Positions 17,998 through 26,362 of a stretch of 64,000 nt of DNA are shown one piece after another. The position numbers and the translations under genes were made by a program. The notes under the pieces are model-generated. The model was given only the letters and a program-made list of their open reading frames with translations. It ran no database searches and was not told where the DNA came from. Positions within the stretch are counted from its first letter, which is position 1. Every line of letters begins with the position of its first letter. The DNA is from Chitinophagales bacterium (GTDB lineage Bacteria > Bacteroidota > Bacteroidia > Chitinophagales > UBA2359). The stretch is from contig JAHDFD010000008.1 in NCBI GenBank assembly GCA_020628375.1, forward strand, positions 42,117 to 106,116, given 5' to 3'.

Positions 17998-18019
17998 CAA
18001 AGGTAAATCCTTAACTTTG
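17998..18019. promoter_or_regulatory. Back-to-back -7 boxes for the divergent PagL-like and phospholipase-like genes
   Basis: CAAAGGTA at 17998-18005 reads TACCTTTG on the minus strand, and TAACTTTG lies on the plus strand at 18012-18019. Both match TAnnTTTG and are only 6 bases apart, with leaders of about 34 and 22 bases. Neither has an obvious TTTG at the standard distance. Confidence 0.4.
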
Positions 18020-18047
18020 TCTTTTGTACATTCAATAGTAGATAAGA

Positions 18048-19055
18048 ATGAATATGAAAAAGAGCACCGTAAAAATAGTTACTTCGTTTTCAATTACTGT
18101 AATTGTTGCACTTAGTGTTTTACTCATTGCTGAACCTGCTTGGGCTTGGGGCTTTTTCGGTCATCAGCGTATAAATCGTATGGCTGTTTTTACCTTGCCT
18201 CCGGAAATGATCGTCTTTTATAAAGAGCATTTAGAATATATAACTTCTCACGCGGTCGATCCTGATAAAAGAAGATATGCTATTGAAGGTGAAGACAAAA
18301 ACCATTACATAGATATTGATATTTATGGTAAAGATCCTTTTGACGCAATGCCACGCAATTGGGATGAAGCTGTTGAGAAATTCACAGAAGATACTATAAG
18401 AACCTATGGCATTCTTCCCTGGAATCTTGAGAAAAACTATTTCAGATTGAAAAGGGCTTTTGAAGATAAAAATCAAAAGCTGATTTTGAAATATTCAGCA
18501 GATATTGGTCATTATATTGGTGATGCACATGTTCCTTTACACACTACAGTTAACTATAATGGGCAGTTAAGCGGACAAAAAGGTATTCATGGTTTTTGGG
18601 AGAGTCGTATTCCAGAATCTTTTGCATCTGATTATGATTTCTTTGTTGGCAAAGCAGAACATATCAAAAATATTAAATCATATATATGGGACTTTATTGC
18701 CGAAAGCCATGTTTGTGTCGACTCTGTTCTGACTTTTGAAAAAATACTCAGTCTTAAATTCCCTGCCGACCAGAAGTATGCTTTTGAGAGCAGAGGCGTA
18801 AATACGATGCGCGTTTATTCTAAAGAATATACAGAAGCATATAATGCGAAGTTAGATAATATGGTAGAAAGAAGAATGCGTGCTACCATACTTAGCATTG
18901 GAAGTATTTGGTACACCGCATGGGTTAATGCAGGTCAACCCGACTTGTCAAATTTGGGAGATTTAGAGTTTTCTGAAGAAGAATTGAAAGAAGAGGAAGA
19001 GTTGAACAAACAGTATAATTCAGGAAAGATCAAAGGAAGGGATCACGGAAATTAA
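18048..19055 (+). CDS. Secreted zinc-dependent phospholipase C / S1-P1 nuclease superfamily protein
   Basis: The 335-residue product has a signal peptide that should be cut after AWA, leaving Trp as mature residue 1 (WGFFGHQRINRMA). That is the hallmark of this trinuclear zinc family, where the N-terminal Trp ligates zinc. Further ligand-bearing segments are ITSHAVDPDKRR, EDKNHYIDID, YSADIGHYIGDAHVPLHT and GIHGFWESR. Members hydrolyse phospholipids or single-stranded nucleic acids, and the motifs do not decide which. Its C-terminus is highly charged (EELKEEEELNKQ). The stop is 1 base from that of the convergent polyprenyl synthase gene. Confidence 0.82.
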   Translation: MNMKKSTVKIVTSFSITVIVALSVLLIAEPAWAWGFFGHQRINRMAVFTLPPEMIVFYKEHLEYITSHAVDPDKRRYAIEGEDKNHYIDIDIYGKDPFDAMPRNWDEAVEKFTEDTIRTYGILPWNLEKNYFRLKRAFEDKNQKLILKYSADIGHYIGDAHVPLHTTVNYNGQLSGQKGIHGFWESRIPESFASDYDFFVGKAEHIKNIKSYIWDFIAESHVCVDSVLTFEKILSLKFPADQKYAFESRGVNTMRVYSKEYTEAYNAKLDNMVERRMRATILSIGSIWYTAWVNAGQPDLSNLGDLEFSEEELKEEEELNKQYNSGKIKGRDHGN

Positions 19056-19056
19056 A

Positions 19057-20028
19057 TCATTTTTTACGTTCAGTAGTAAAACTAATTAGTTGCAATAAGC
19101 CCGTCTTTCCTTCTCCATCCGGAAATTGTGCTAACAGATCAATTGCTTCTTTTTGAAAATCATACATTTTCTGGGTGGCATATTCAATGCCACCACTTTT
19201 GATTACAAAATCAATAATTCCTTTGACCTTCTTTTTGTCCTCGTTATGATTTTTGATCGTTTTAACGATCTTGCGTCGCATGCTTTCATCAGCTTGGTTA
19301 AGCGCATAAATAAGCGGAAGTGTCATTTTCTTCTCCTTGATATCAATACCTACCGGTTTACCGACTGCTTCATTTCCATAATCAAACAGATCATCTCTGA
19401 TTTGAAAAGCAATACCTATTTTTTCACCAAATAATTTTATTATTTCCAGCTTATTTTCATCTTGGTTTGTTGATGCAAAGCCTGCTCCGCAAGCAGCTGT
19501 TAAAAGAGAAGCGGTCTTTCTTCTGATTATATCGTAATAGACGGTCTCAGTAATATCAAGCTTTCTAGCCTTTTCCATTTGCAAAAGCTCACCTTCACTC
19601 ATGGCTTCCACGGCTTCTGAAACCAATTGTAAAATATCATAATCCTGATGTTTTACGCTGAGCAAAAGCCCCTTCGATAATAAATAATCACCAACCAAAA
19701 CAGCAACTTTATTTTTCCAAAGTGCATTAACCGAGAAAAATCCCCTTCTTAAATTTGCATCATCAACAACATCATCATGTACTAAAGAAGCTGTGTGAAG
19801 TAATTCAATTAGGGCTGCGGCTCTGTGGGTGCGTTCTGTAATTTCTCCGTTGAGTAGTGCAGAAAAGAAAACAAGCATCGGACGCATTTGCTTTCCTTTG
19901 TGTTTTACAATGTAATACATAATTCGGTCAAGTAAAGCAACTTTACTTTTCATCGAATTTCTGAAGAATTGTTCAAAGAAGTCCAATTCTTCCTGGATAG
20001 GCTTGCGAATCTGCTTAATTGTAAGCAT
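19057..20028 (-). CDS. Long-chain polyprenyl diphosphate synthase
   Basis: The 323 residues match trans-isoprenyl diphosphate synthases of the octaprenyl/heptaprenyl type. The first Asp-rich motif LVHDDVVDDANLRRG has DDxxD at 85-89. The second, IRDDLFDYGNE, has DDxxD at 212-216. KHKGKQMRPMLVFFSA near 43-58 binds IPP. It elongates allylic diphosphates with IPP to make the side chain of menaquinone. Chain length cannot be read reliably, although the small residues before the first motif (LHTASLV) favour long products. A candidate -7 box lies at 20088-20095. Confidence 0.9.
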   Translation of the reverse strand: MLTIKQIRKPIQEELDFFEQFFRNSMKSKVALLDRIMYYIVKHKGKQMRPMLVFFSALLNGEITERTHRAAALIELLHTASLVHDDVVDDANLRRGFFSVNALWKNKVAVLVGDYLLSKGLLLSVKHQDYDILQLVSEAVEAMSEGELLQMEKARKLDITETVYYDIIRRKTASLLTAACGAGFASTNQDENKLEIIKLFGEKIGIAFQIRDDLFDYGNEAVGKPVGIDIKEKKMTLPLIYALNQADESMRRKIVKTIKNHNEDKKKVKGIIDFVIKSGGIEYATQKMYDFQKEAIDLLAQFPDGEGKTGLLQLISFTTERKK

Positions 20029-20087
20029 AAAACTGTTTGAAACAGATAAAATAGTAGTTTTAACAACCTACTATCGTTAATTTGGGG

Positions 20088-20095
20088 CAAATTTA
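20088..20095 (-). promoter_or_regulatory. Candidate -7 box (TAAATTTG, minus strand) for the polyprenyl synthase
   Basis: CAAATTTA on the plus strand reads TAAATTTG on the minus strand, 59 bases before the start codon. No well-placed TTTG accompanies it. Confidence 0.35.
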
Positions 20096-20216
20096 GTTCA
20101 TAAGCTAATTATATTTCTGTATCTTATCAAAGGTTTTCTTCTTAAAAGTATTTTAAGAGTATATTCAAAAATTATTTTAAATTGAAAATCAATTGTTTGT
20201 GGTTCTGAATAAGAAA

Positions 20217-20454
20217 AATTGTATGTGTTTAGCAAGCTAAATAAATGCAATTTTTCAACATCAGGTTCATAAAATATTGTTTTTCAGTTGATAGAAATTT
20301 TATAGAGGAACGCTTAAAAAGATGGTAAAAAGCAACATTCTTGTAGTATGTCGTCAGTTCGACTCCGCTCACTGACCTTCGGTAACTGAGTGGAGTCGAA
20401 GTAACGTAAAAAAATACCACTTTTTTAAGCGACGCTCTATAATATACTCTAACA
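20217..20454. repeat. Dispersed intergenic repeat, copy 1, interrupted by a MITE-like element
   Basis: Bases 20217-20300 match 29920-30003 closely, with about five mismatches over 84 bases; the shared core includes TTCAACATCAGGTTCATAAA. After the inserted element, ATATACTCTAA (20442-20452) matches ACATACTCTAA at 30006-30016. The gap between polyprenyl synthase and the hydrolase (20029-20490, 462 bases) holds nothing else apart from the promoter candidate. Confidence 0.8.
20303..20439. mobile_element. 137-bp palindromic MITE-like element inserted at TA
   Basis: TA at 20301-20302 and TA at 20440-20441 flank the element. The ends are inverted (TAGAGGAACGCTTAAAAA and the complement of TTTTTAAGCGACGCTCTA). 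An inner arm, TTCGACTCCGCTCA, pairs with TGAGTGGAGTCGAA near the centre. Removing the element and one TA restores equal-length alignment with the uninterrupted repeat copy at 29920-30016. A TA duplication is typical of IS630/Tc1-mariner-type transposition. No transposase is encoded. Confidence 0.65.
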
Positions 20455-20490
20455 TTAAGAATTACCATTTAATTTCAATTGGAACAATTT

Positions 20491-21333
20491 ATGAATGTAT
20501 TAAGAAATATCAGTATAACGGGTAGTGAAGGAAAAACAATCTTATATGATCTTTATGTACAATTAAACGGATCTAAAAAGCCAGTAGTTATATTTGCTCA
20601 TGGTTTTAAGGGTTTTAAAGATTGGGGCTGTTGGGATTTGGTAGCCAAAAAATTTGCTGAGAATGGTTTTGCTTTTCTGAAATTCAACTTTTCTCACAAT
20701 GGAACAAGCAAAGAACGACCAGAAGAGTTTGCAGATTTGGAAGCTTTTGGAAATAATTCCTTTTCAAAGGAACTTTTTGACCTCGGTTTGATATTAGATA
20801 AAGTCGCTAATGCAGATATTGGCATTCCTTTAAATGAATTCAGCAGAAGAGATATTTATCTGATTGGACATAGTAGAGGTGCTGGTACTGCTGTAATCAA
20901 AGCCTATGAAGACAAGAGAATCAAAAAATTGGCTTCATGGGCAGGACAAATGGATTTTAGCACATATTTTCAGAATTTAGAAGACTGGAAACAGCAGGGT
21001 GTAAGATATATAATGAACGGAAGAACGCTTCAGGAAATGCCACTTTATTGGTCGTTTGCAGAAGACTATCTTGCTAATTATCAACGATTTAAGGTTGAAA
21101 ATAGCCTATATTTGTTACCAATACCTGTTCTTTTAGCTTATGGCACTGAAGATAATGTAATAAAGCCTGTTGATTTTAGTATCCTAAAGACGAAGAATAC
21201 GTCAAATACTTGCTTTTTTATTGATAAAGCAAATCATGTCTTTAACGGTAAACATCCTTATAAGGATACCAATTTACCCAAAGAGTTATCTGAGCTGGTT
21301 ACTAAAACAATAGCGTTCTTTAAACTTAATTAA
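20491..21333 (+). CDS. Alpha/beta hydrolase
   Basis: The ATG at 20491 is preferred over a TTG 12 bases upstream, giving 280 residues. HGFKGFKDW at 37-45 forms the oxyanion region. LIGHSRGAG near 124-132 carries nucleophile Ser128. A late Asp (YGTEDNV) and His in DKANHVFNG complete the triad. It is cytosolic with no signal. It resembles the dienelactone-hydrolase or acyl-peptidase-like branch. The substrate is unknown. The stop is directly followed by the smpB leader, so the two genes are probably co-transcribed. Confidence 0.85.
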   Translation: MNVLRNISITGSEGKTILYDLYVQLNGSKKPVVIFAHGFKGFKDWGCWDLVAKKFAENGFAFLKFNFSHNGTSKERPEEFADLEAFGNNSFSKELFDLGLILDKVANADIGIPLNEFSRRDIYLIGHSRGAGTAVIKAYEDKRIKKLASWAGQMDFSTYFQNLEDWKQQGVRYIMNGRTLQEMPLYWSFAEDYLANYQRFKVENSLYLLPIPVLLAYGTEDNVIKPVDFSILKTKNTSNTCFFIDKANHVFNGKHPYKDTNLPKELSELVTKTIAFFKLN

Positions 21334-21342
21334 TTGCTTAAA

Positions 21343-21804
21343 ATGGCAACATTGGATAAAGACATAATTATAAAGAATAGAAAAGCTGAATTCGAGTATT
21401 TTTTACTCGATAAGTTTAAAGCTGGTATTATGCTTACCGGTACAGAAATTAAATCTGTGAGAGCTGGTAAAGCCAATTTATCAGACGCTTATTGTATTAT
21501 TAAGAATGGCGAAGTTTGGATTATTAATTTCCATATTGCACATTATACTGCCGGTTCTTACAATAATCATGAGCTCAAACGGGAAAGAAAACTTTTACTT
21601 AATAAAAAGGAAATAAATAAGATAGAATCTAAATTGAAAGAAAAGGGTTTAACTTTAGTACCTTGTGAATTATTCATAAATGAAAGAGGATATGCAAAAA
21701 TTTTGATATCTTTAGCAAAAGGTAAAAAATACTATGATAAACGCGAATCTATTAAAGATAAAGATTTAAAAAGAGATTCTGAAAGACTAACAAAATACTA
21801 CTAA
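21343..21804 (+). CDS. smpB: SsrA-binding protein
   Basis: The ATG at 21343 is chosen because the frame before it begins with TTG right after the previous stop. The resulting 153 residues is the usual size. Features are the N-terminal KNRKAEFEYFL, the core GIMLTGTEIKSVRAGKANLSD, IAHYTAGSYNNHELKRERKLLL and the basic tail GKKYYDKRESIKDKDLKRD. SmpB binds tmRNA and guides it into stalled ribosomes for trans-translation. No ssrA gene is seen in this window. Confidence 0.96.
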   Translation: MATLDKDIIIKNRKAEFEYFLLDKFKAGIMLTGTEIKSVRAGKANLSDAYCIIKNGEVWIINFHIAHYTAGSYNNHELKRERKLLLNKKEINKIESKLKEKGLTLVPCELFINERGYAKILISLAKGKKYYDKRESIKDKDLKRDSERLTKYY

Positions 21805-21889
21805 ACATAATTTATTTATTAAAAAGATATTCACAGTGTTTGTATATATGTAACATTTGAATATATATTAGCTAACGAAAAATACTACT

Positions 21890-22204
21890 ATGAGAAAAAT
21901 TGATTTAATTAACAGCATTTCCAATGAGACGGGAATTCCTAAAGTAGATGTAATGGTTACTTTAGAAGCCTTCTTTAAAGAAGTTAAAGATAGTTTAGAA
22001 GGTGGCAACAACGTTTACATCAGAGGATTCGGAAGTTTTATTACTAAGAAAAGAGCTAAGAAAATTGGTAGAAATATCAAAGAAAATGCTTCTGTTGAAA
22101 TTCCAGCACATTATATTCCTGCTTTTAAACCTGCTAAAATTTTCACCGAACGTGTGAAAAATAGTCCTAAATTGCAGTTACTTTTGCAAGAAGATGCCAA
22201 TTAA
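21890..22204 (+). CDS. HU family DNA-binding protein
   Basis: The 104 residues comprise a standard HU/IHF fold with an N-terminal helical pair (MRKIDLINSISNETGIPKVD), EVKDSLEGGNNVYIRGFGSF, then the basic arm KKRAKKIGRNIKENASVEIPAHYIPAFKP with the intercalating-Pro region. A further 14-residue tail (NSPKLQLLLQEDAN) goes beyond the classical 90-residue length. It bends and compacts DNA. It is followed after 6 bases by a TPR protein and then the 30-residue basic protein, consistent with an operon. Confidence 0.93.
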   Translation: MRKIDLINSISNETGIPKVDVMVTLEAFFKEVKDSLEGGNNVYIRGFGSFITKKRAKKIGRNIKENASVEIPAHYIPAFKPAKIFTERVKNSPKLQLLLQEDAN

Positions 22205-22210
22205 TATTTT

Positions 22211-23059
22211 ATGACGCTTAAAGTAAAGCAGCTCCTTTTAATTTCATTTTGTAGCATTATTACACTTTTACTATTTTTCTTTGGTTCTACAAAGACACCA
22301 ATAAAGAAAAATAATACTGAAGTAAGTAAAGCCGTAGTTGAACAACAAGAAGCCGATTTTAAGCAAATAGAATCAATCGCTGAAAACACACTCAATAAAG
22401 ACCAGAAAGACTCACTCACCGTTTTAAGATCAGCGCTTGAAAAAGCAAAAGATAAACAGAATAAGCTTGTTAGCACTAGAGAACTAGCGGAAGCATGGCT
22501 GTCGTTTGGTAATCCTGATATGAATGCCTACTATACTTATAGAACTGCACTTTTATCAGGAACACAAACAGATTATGCAGAAAGCCTGCATAAAATGGAT
22601 GTTGCCATTCAATTAAGCCCAGATTCTCTTGCTAAGGCATATTTTGTTGATAAAAGTATTGCGCTTTATTCGACACTCGAAGAAAAATTTCCAGATTCTT
22701 TGAGCTATTCAATAAAGAAAGCCAACCTTTTAATTGATAAAAAACAGCAAGTTATGCAAGGAGTACTCATTTTACGTGACGTAATTGAGAAAGATTCCTT
22801 AAATTTGCAAGCCAATTTCGTATTGGGTAAGCTTTCTGTAGTTTCCGGGCAGCACGATAAAGCAGTGAAAAGACTGAAAACTGTACTGTCGCAAGAAGCA
22901 AATAATACAGAAGCACTTTATTTCCTTGGAGAAGCCTATTTAGGTTTAGGGCTAAAACAAGAGGCTGTTGCTACTTTTAAAAAGTGCAGAGAACTTGTTG
23001 ATAACCCTATGTTCAGACAAGAAATAGATAAATATATAAATTCAATTAATAAACAATAA
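22211..23059 (+). CDS. Membrane-anchored tetratricopeptide repeat protein
   Basis: The 282 residues start with an uncleaved-looking hydrophobic anchor (LLLISFCSIITLLLFFFG, about 8-25) and a Lys-rich stretch. A coiled-coil-like region spans about 38-85. TPR-type helical repeats follow, with AEAWLSFGNPDMNAYYTYR, QANFVLGKLSVVSGQHDKAV and ALYFLGEAYLGLGLKQEAVA. It probably faces the periplasm as a protein-interaction scaffold. The exact partner is unknown. It sits between HU and the 30-residue basic protein, within 12 bases of each. Confidence 0.8.
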   Translation: MTLKVKQLLLISFCSIITLLLFFFGSTKTPIKKNNTEVSKAVVEQQEADFKQIESIAENTLNKDQKDSLTVLRSALEKAKDKQNKLVSTRELAEAWLSFGNPDMNAYYTYRTALLSGTQTDYAESLHKMDVAIQLSPDSLAKAYFVDKSIALYSTLEEKFPDSLSYSIKKANLLIDKKQQVMQGVLILRDVIEKDSLNLQANFVLGKLSVVSGQHDKAVKRLKTVLSQEANNTEALYFLGEAYLGLGLKQEAVATFKKCRELVDNPMFRQEIDKYINSINKQ

Positions 23060-23070
23060 AACTTAATTCT

Positions 23071-23163
23071 ATGCCTTGCGGTAAAAAAAGAAAAAGACAC
23101 AAGATCTCTACTCATAAGCGTAAAAAAAGACTTAGAAAGAATCGTCACAAGAAGAAGAAGTAA
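23071..23163 (+). CDS. 30-residue very basic protein, AURKAIP1/COX24-domain type, putative ribosomal protein
   Basis: The protein starts MPCGKKRKRHKISTHKRKKR and ends RHKKKK; 20 of its 30 residues are Lys, Arg or His. The form matches the short bacterial AURKAIP1/COX24-domain proteins, whose relatives are mitochondrial mS38 and mycobacterial bS22, bound to the small ribosomal subunit. It starts 11 bases after the TPR stop and is followed by an intrinsic terminator at 23207-23237, so it closes the HU operon. Family assignment rests on pattern memory of a very short protein. Confidence 0.75.
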   Translation: MPCGKKRKRHKISTHKRKKRLRKNRHKKKK

Positions 23164-23206
23164 TTCTTTTAACCATATCTTTTTGATGTTATTATAAAAT
23201 TGTATT

Positions 23207-23237
23207 GGGAGTTGGGTAATAAACCGGACTCCCTTTT
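23207..23237 (+). terminator. Intrinsic terminator after the HU-TPR-small basic protein operon
   Basis: GGGAGT (23207-23212) pairs with ACTCCC (23228-23233), with an inner GGT/ACC pair across a short internal loop, and TTTT follows. It ends 13 bases before the RNase G start, so RNase G is probably transcribed from its own very close promoter or by read-through. Confidence 0.6.
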
Positions 23238-23250
23238 GTTACTTTGCTGA

Positions 23251-24801
23251 ATGAACCGAGAACTGTTTATAGACTTAAAACCCAAACAAGTTCAGATCGC
23301 TCTGCTCGAAGATGGTGATCTGGTAGAATTGCACGAACATTCACAAAGCCAACAATATGCAGTTGGTGATATTTTCTTTGCCCGTGTTGCCCGTGTTATG
23401 CCTTCATTAGGAGCTGCATTTATTTATACCGGAATAAGACAACAGGAGGGCTTTCTGCACTACACTGATCTTGGAAAGAACTTTAAAACCTTTCAAAAGT
23501 TACTCAAAGATTATATTTCAGGTGAAACAAAAAGTTATTTGCTCGATAACTTAATATTTGAGCCAGAACTGGATAAAAATGGTTCTATTAATAATGTTAT
23601 TAAGAATACCGAATATATTCTTGTTCAGGTTTTAAAAGAACCAATTGCGAAGAAAGGAGCGAGACTAAGTTGTGATTTAAGTCTAGCTGGAAAATATATG
23701 GTACTAATGCCTTTTTCTCAGCAAATTTCAGTTTCCAGAAAAATAGCTTCTAAAGAAGAAAAAGACAGACTTAGTGATATAATCAGAAATATAAGACCTG
23801 AAAACTTTGGCGTAATCGTAAGAACAGCTGCTGAAGAAATTAGTGAAAAGGCATTAAGAGCCGATCTCGACGAATTACTGAATCGTTGGAAAACTTCGTT
23901 GGAAAAAGCGAAAGAAGCGACTTATCCGACAAAAGTCTATAGCGAAGCTGATTTGGCAAATACACTTATCCGAGATAATTTGTCAAAAGAATTTTCAAAG
24001 ATCGTTTCAAACGACAATGATCTGTGTAAAGACATAAAGGCAAGTTTAAAGAATATTGACAATCAAAAGGCAAAAGCTGTAGAGCAATACAAAGGAAAAG
24101 AACCACTATTTGATAAATACAATATCACGCATCAGATCAAATCGTTGTTTGGGAGAAAGGTAAACATGACGAGTGGTGCTTACCTGATAATTGAACACAC
24201 CGAAGCCATGCACGTTGTTGATGTAAATAGTGGGAACAGAACAGCAGGAACAACACAACAAAGTACAGCAGTAACTGCAAACATGGAGGCTGTTTATGAA
24301 ATCGCCCGTCAATTGCGATTAAGAGATCTAGGTGGGATAGTGGTCATCGATTTTATTGATATGCACGACGAAGAACACCGGGAAATGGTTTATCGCAGAA
24401 TGAAAGAAGCCATGAAGCCCGATAAAGCACGACATACGATTTTGCCAATTACCCGATTTGGGTTAATGCAGATTACACGACAACGAGTTAAGCCTGAAAT
24501 AAATGTGAAAACAGCCGAGGCTTGTCCTTTATGTAATGGCTCTGGTAGTGTACGATCAACACTATTGATCTTAGATGATATAGAGAAAGATATAGAGTAT
24601 CTTTTCAATAGATTGAATTTTAAAGAGCTGAATGTGCACATGCACCCTTTTGTACATGCTTACTTAACCAATGGCATTTGGAATCAAAAACGACAGTGGG
24701 CATGGAAATATAAGAAGAACATTGAGCTAAGTGTAGATGAAATGCTGGGAATCACCGATTACAGATTCATTGATTCAGAAGGTCAGGAAATAATTATGTA
24801 A
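23251..24801 (+). CDS. rng: Ribonuclease E/G family protein
   Basis: The 516 residues match the RNase G/E catalytic half. An S1 domain spans about 36-125 (GDIFFARVARVMPSLGAAFI, EGFLHYTDLG). Then come the 5'-sensor and RNase H-like regions, and the DNase I-like domain with the catalytic Asp in HVVDVNSGNRT (about 330) and Asp in VVIDFIDMHDEEHR (about 370). The zinc-link CPLCNGSG near 427-434 dimerises the enzyme. It cleaves single-stranded, AU-rich RNA from 5'-monophosphate ends in rRNA maturation and mRNA decay. There is no RNase E scaffold tail. Confidence 0.93.
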   Translation: MNRELFIDLKPKQVQIALLEDGDLVELHEHSQSQQYAVGDIFFARVARVMPSLGAAFIYTGIRQQEGFLHYTDLGKNFKTFQKLLKDYISGETKSYLLDNLIFEPELDKNGSINNVIKNTEYILVQVLKEPIAKKGARLSCDLSLAGKYMVLMPFSQQISVSRKIASKEEKDRLSDIIRNIRPENFGVIVRTAAEEISEKALRADLDELLNRWKTSLEKAKEATYPTKVYSEADLANTLIRDNLSKEFSKIVSNDNDLCKDIKASLKNIDNQKAKAVEQYKGKEPLFDKYNITHQIKSLFGRKVNMTSGAYLIIEHTEAMHVVDVNSGNRTAGTTQQSTAVTANMEAVYEIARQLRLRDLGGIVVIDFIDMHDEEHREMVYRRMKEAMKPDKARHTILPITRFGLMQITRQRVKPEINVKTAEACPLCNGSGSVRSTLLILDDIEKDIEYLFNRLNFKELNVHMHPFVHAYLTNGIWNQKRQWAWKYKKNIELSVDEMLGITDYRFIDSEGQEIIM

Positions 24802-24971
24802 TAGTTGGAATTGTTGATATATGATTGGAAGCAAGATTAATTAATATGCTTCAAATTTCCGCTGTTCACTAGATTTTTTAAATTTTTTTACAAGGAATAA
24901 GAATATCTTTTGGAATTTTATGAACTATTTTGTTCTGAAATTTGATAATAATATCAGTAATTCTATCTAAT

Positions 24972-26351
24972 ATGCTGAATACTCATCTTAGTAAGTTTAT
25001 TTTAAGTGCTTTTTGGCTTTTGTTATTAACGGGCACATCTTTATGTGCTCAACAAGCTTTTGATTTAAAAGATTGTTTCAAAATTGCAGAGTTAAATAAT
25101 ATACAGCTTCGACAATTAAAATTGAATGAATCAATTTCTACAGTTGATCTGAAACAAAGTAAAGATAACTTTCTTCCAACTTTCAATGGAAATACTTCTT
25201 ATAATTATGCCTTGTCTCAATCTAGGAATTTTGAAACTAATGACATATTCGTTCAACGATCGCATGCTTTAAGTTTAGGCTTGGGTGTAAATGCCAGTAT
25301 TTTTGAAGGTTTTGCTCGTAAAATAAGGGTTAGTAGTTCCGAATTGAATTTAGATGTTGCTGAATTAGAAACAGCAGTTTTCAGAAATAACCTCCAGTTA
25401 TCTATCTTTTCATCCTATCTGGAAATTTTAAGAGCAGAGGAGCAAATCAGAATTGTTGAGCAACAAGACAAACTTTTGCAAGATCAATATGAAAGAACTG
25501 AAAAATTAATCGCTGCTGGAGTTATTCCAAAAGGAGATATTGCTGAACTTTCTTCTCAAATCGCACAACAAAATGCTTCCAAAATAACTGCTGAAAATGC
25601 ACTTGAAATTTCGATGTTAAATCTGTCCCAACAATTGAACTACGATGAAGATTTTACTCTTGAAAAGCCAGAAGATCTACCAGTTCCATCTACTGAAGAT
25701 TATAAGAATTTTTCAGTAGAAAAAATATTTAGTGATGCCTTGGGAACGCGCCCTGAAATACAAGCTAACGAATTAAGACTTAGTATTGCTGAATATGGAC
25801 TAAAAGAAGTTGATGCAAGAAGATTACCAACCGTAAGCTTTAATAGTAGTATGGGAACTTCCTACCGAAAAGTAAAATTCCCACCAAGTGAAGCTAGTTT
25901 CTTTAATGTATTTACAATTTCTGAATCAACGCTACCCCGTCAGTTTGCTGAAAACTTTTCGTGGGGATTAGGTGCAACAGCTAATATTCCTATTTTTAAT
26001 CAATGGCAGGTTAAAAATGGAAAACAGAGAGCCTTGTTAGGAATCGAAGCTCAGAAAGTATCGAACGAAAGTACAGAGATCGAATTATATAACGCTATTC
26101 AACAAGCTTATTTGAGTGCTCGCTCAAATGCCTTGAACTTTGAAGCAAGTCAAATTGCACTTGAAAGTGCACAAACTGCTTACGATATTATTCAGAAGAA
26201 GTATAATTATGGAACTGCAACGCTTTTAGAAGTAAATACTGCACTCAATAACTTAACGATCAATCAACTGAATAATAATAATGCCCGTTTTGCCTATATC
26301 TTTTCTATTAAGATCATGGAATTTTACGCTGGTAAGCCTCTTTCACTTTAA
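24972..26351 (+). CDS. TolC-family outer-membrane efflux protein
   Basis: The longest frame starts at 24942, but the ATG at 24972 begins a regular signal peptide (LSKFILSAFWLLLLTG...SLCAQ), giving 459 residues. Two OEP repeats are seen: FDLKDCFKIAELNNIQLRQL starts the first, and a matching helical barrel half starts near LGTRPEIQANELRLSIAEYG. The C-terminal part contains YNYGTATLLEVNTALNNLT, the classical TolC signature. It forms the trimeric outer-membrane and periplasmic channel of a tripartite exporter. The periplasmic adaptor gene follows after 11 bases. Confidence 0.9.
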   Translation: MLNTHLSKFILSAFWLLLLTGTSLCAQQAFDLKDCFKIAELNNIQLRQLKLNESISTVDLKQSKDNFLPTFNGNTSYNYALSQSRNFETNDIFVQRSHALSLGLGVNASIFEGFARKIRVSSSELNLDVAELETAVFRNNLQLSIFSSYLEILRAEEQIRIVEQQDKLLQDQYERTEKLIAAGVIPKGDIAELSSQIAQQNASKITAENALEISMLNLSQQLNYDEDFTLEKPEDLPVPSTEDYKNFSVEKIFSDALGTRPEIQANELRLSIAEYGLKEVDARRLPTVSFNSSMGTSYRKVKFPPSEASFFNVFTISESTLPRQFAENFSWGLGATANIPIFNQWQVKNGKQRALLGIEAQKVSNESTEIELYNAIQQAYLSARSNALNFEASQIALESAQTAYDIIQKKYNYGTATLLEVNTALNNLTINQLNNNNARFAYIFSIKIMEFYAGKPLSL

Positions 26352-26362
26352 TTACTTGACTA

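Noticed and set aside
20229..20468. Minus-strand 79-residue reading frame over repeat copy 1
   Set aside because: It runs through both the dispersed repeat and the inserted palindrome, and the frame is not preserved in the uninterrupted copy at 29920.
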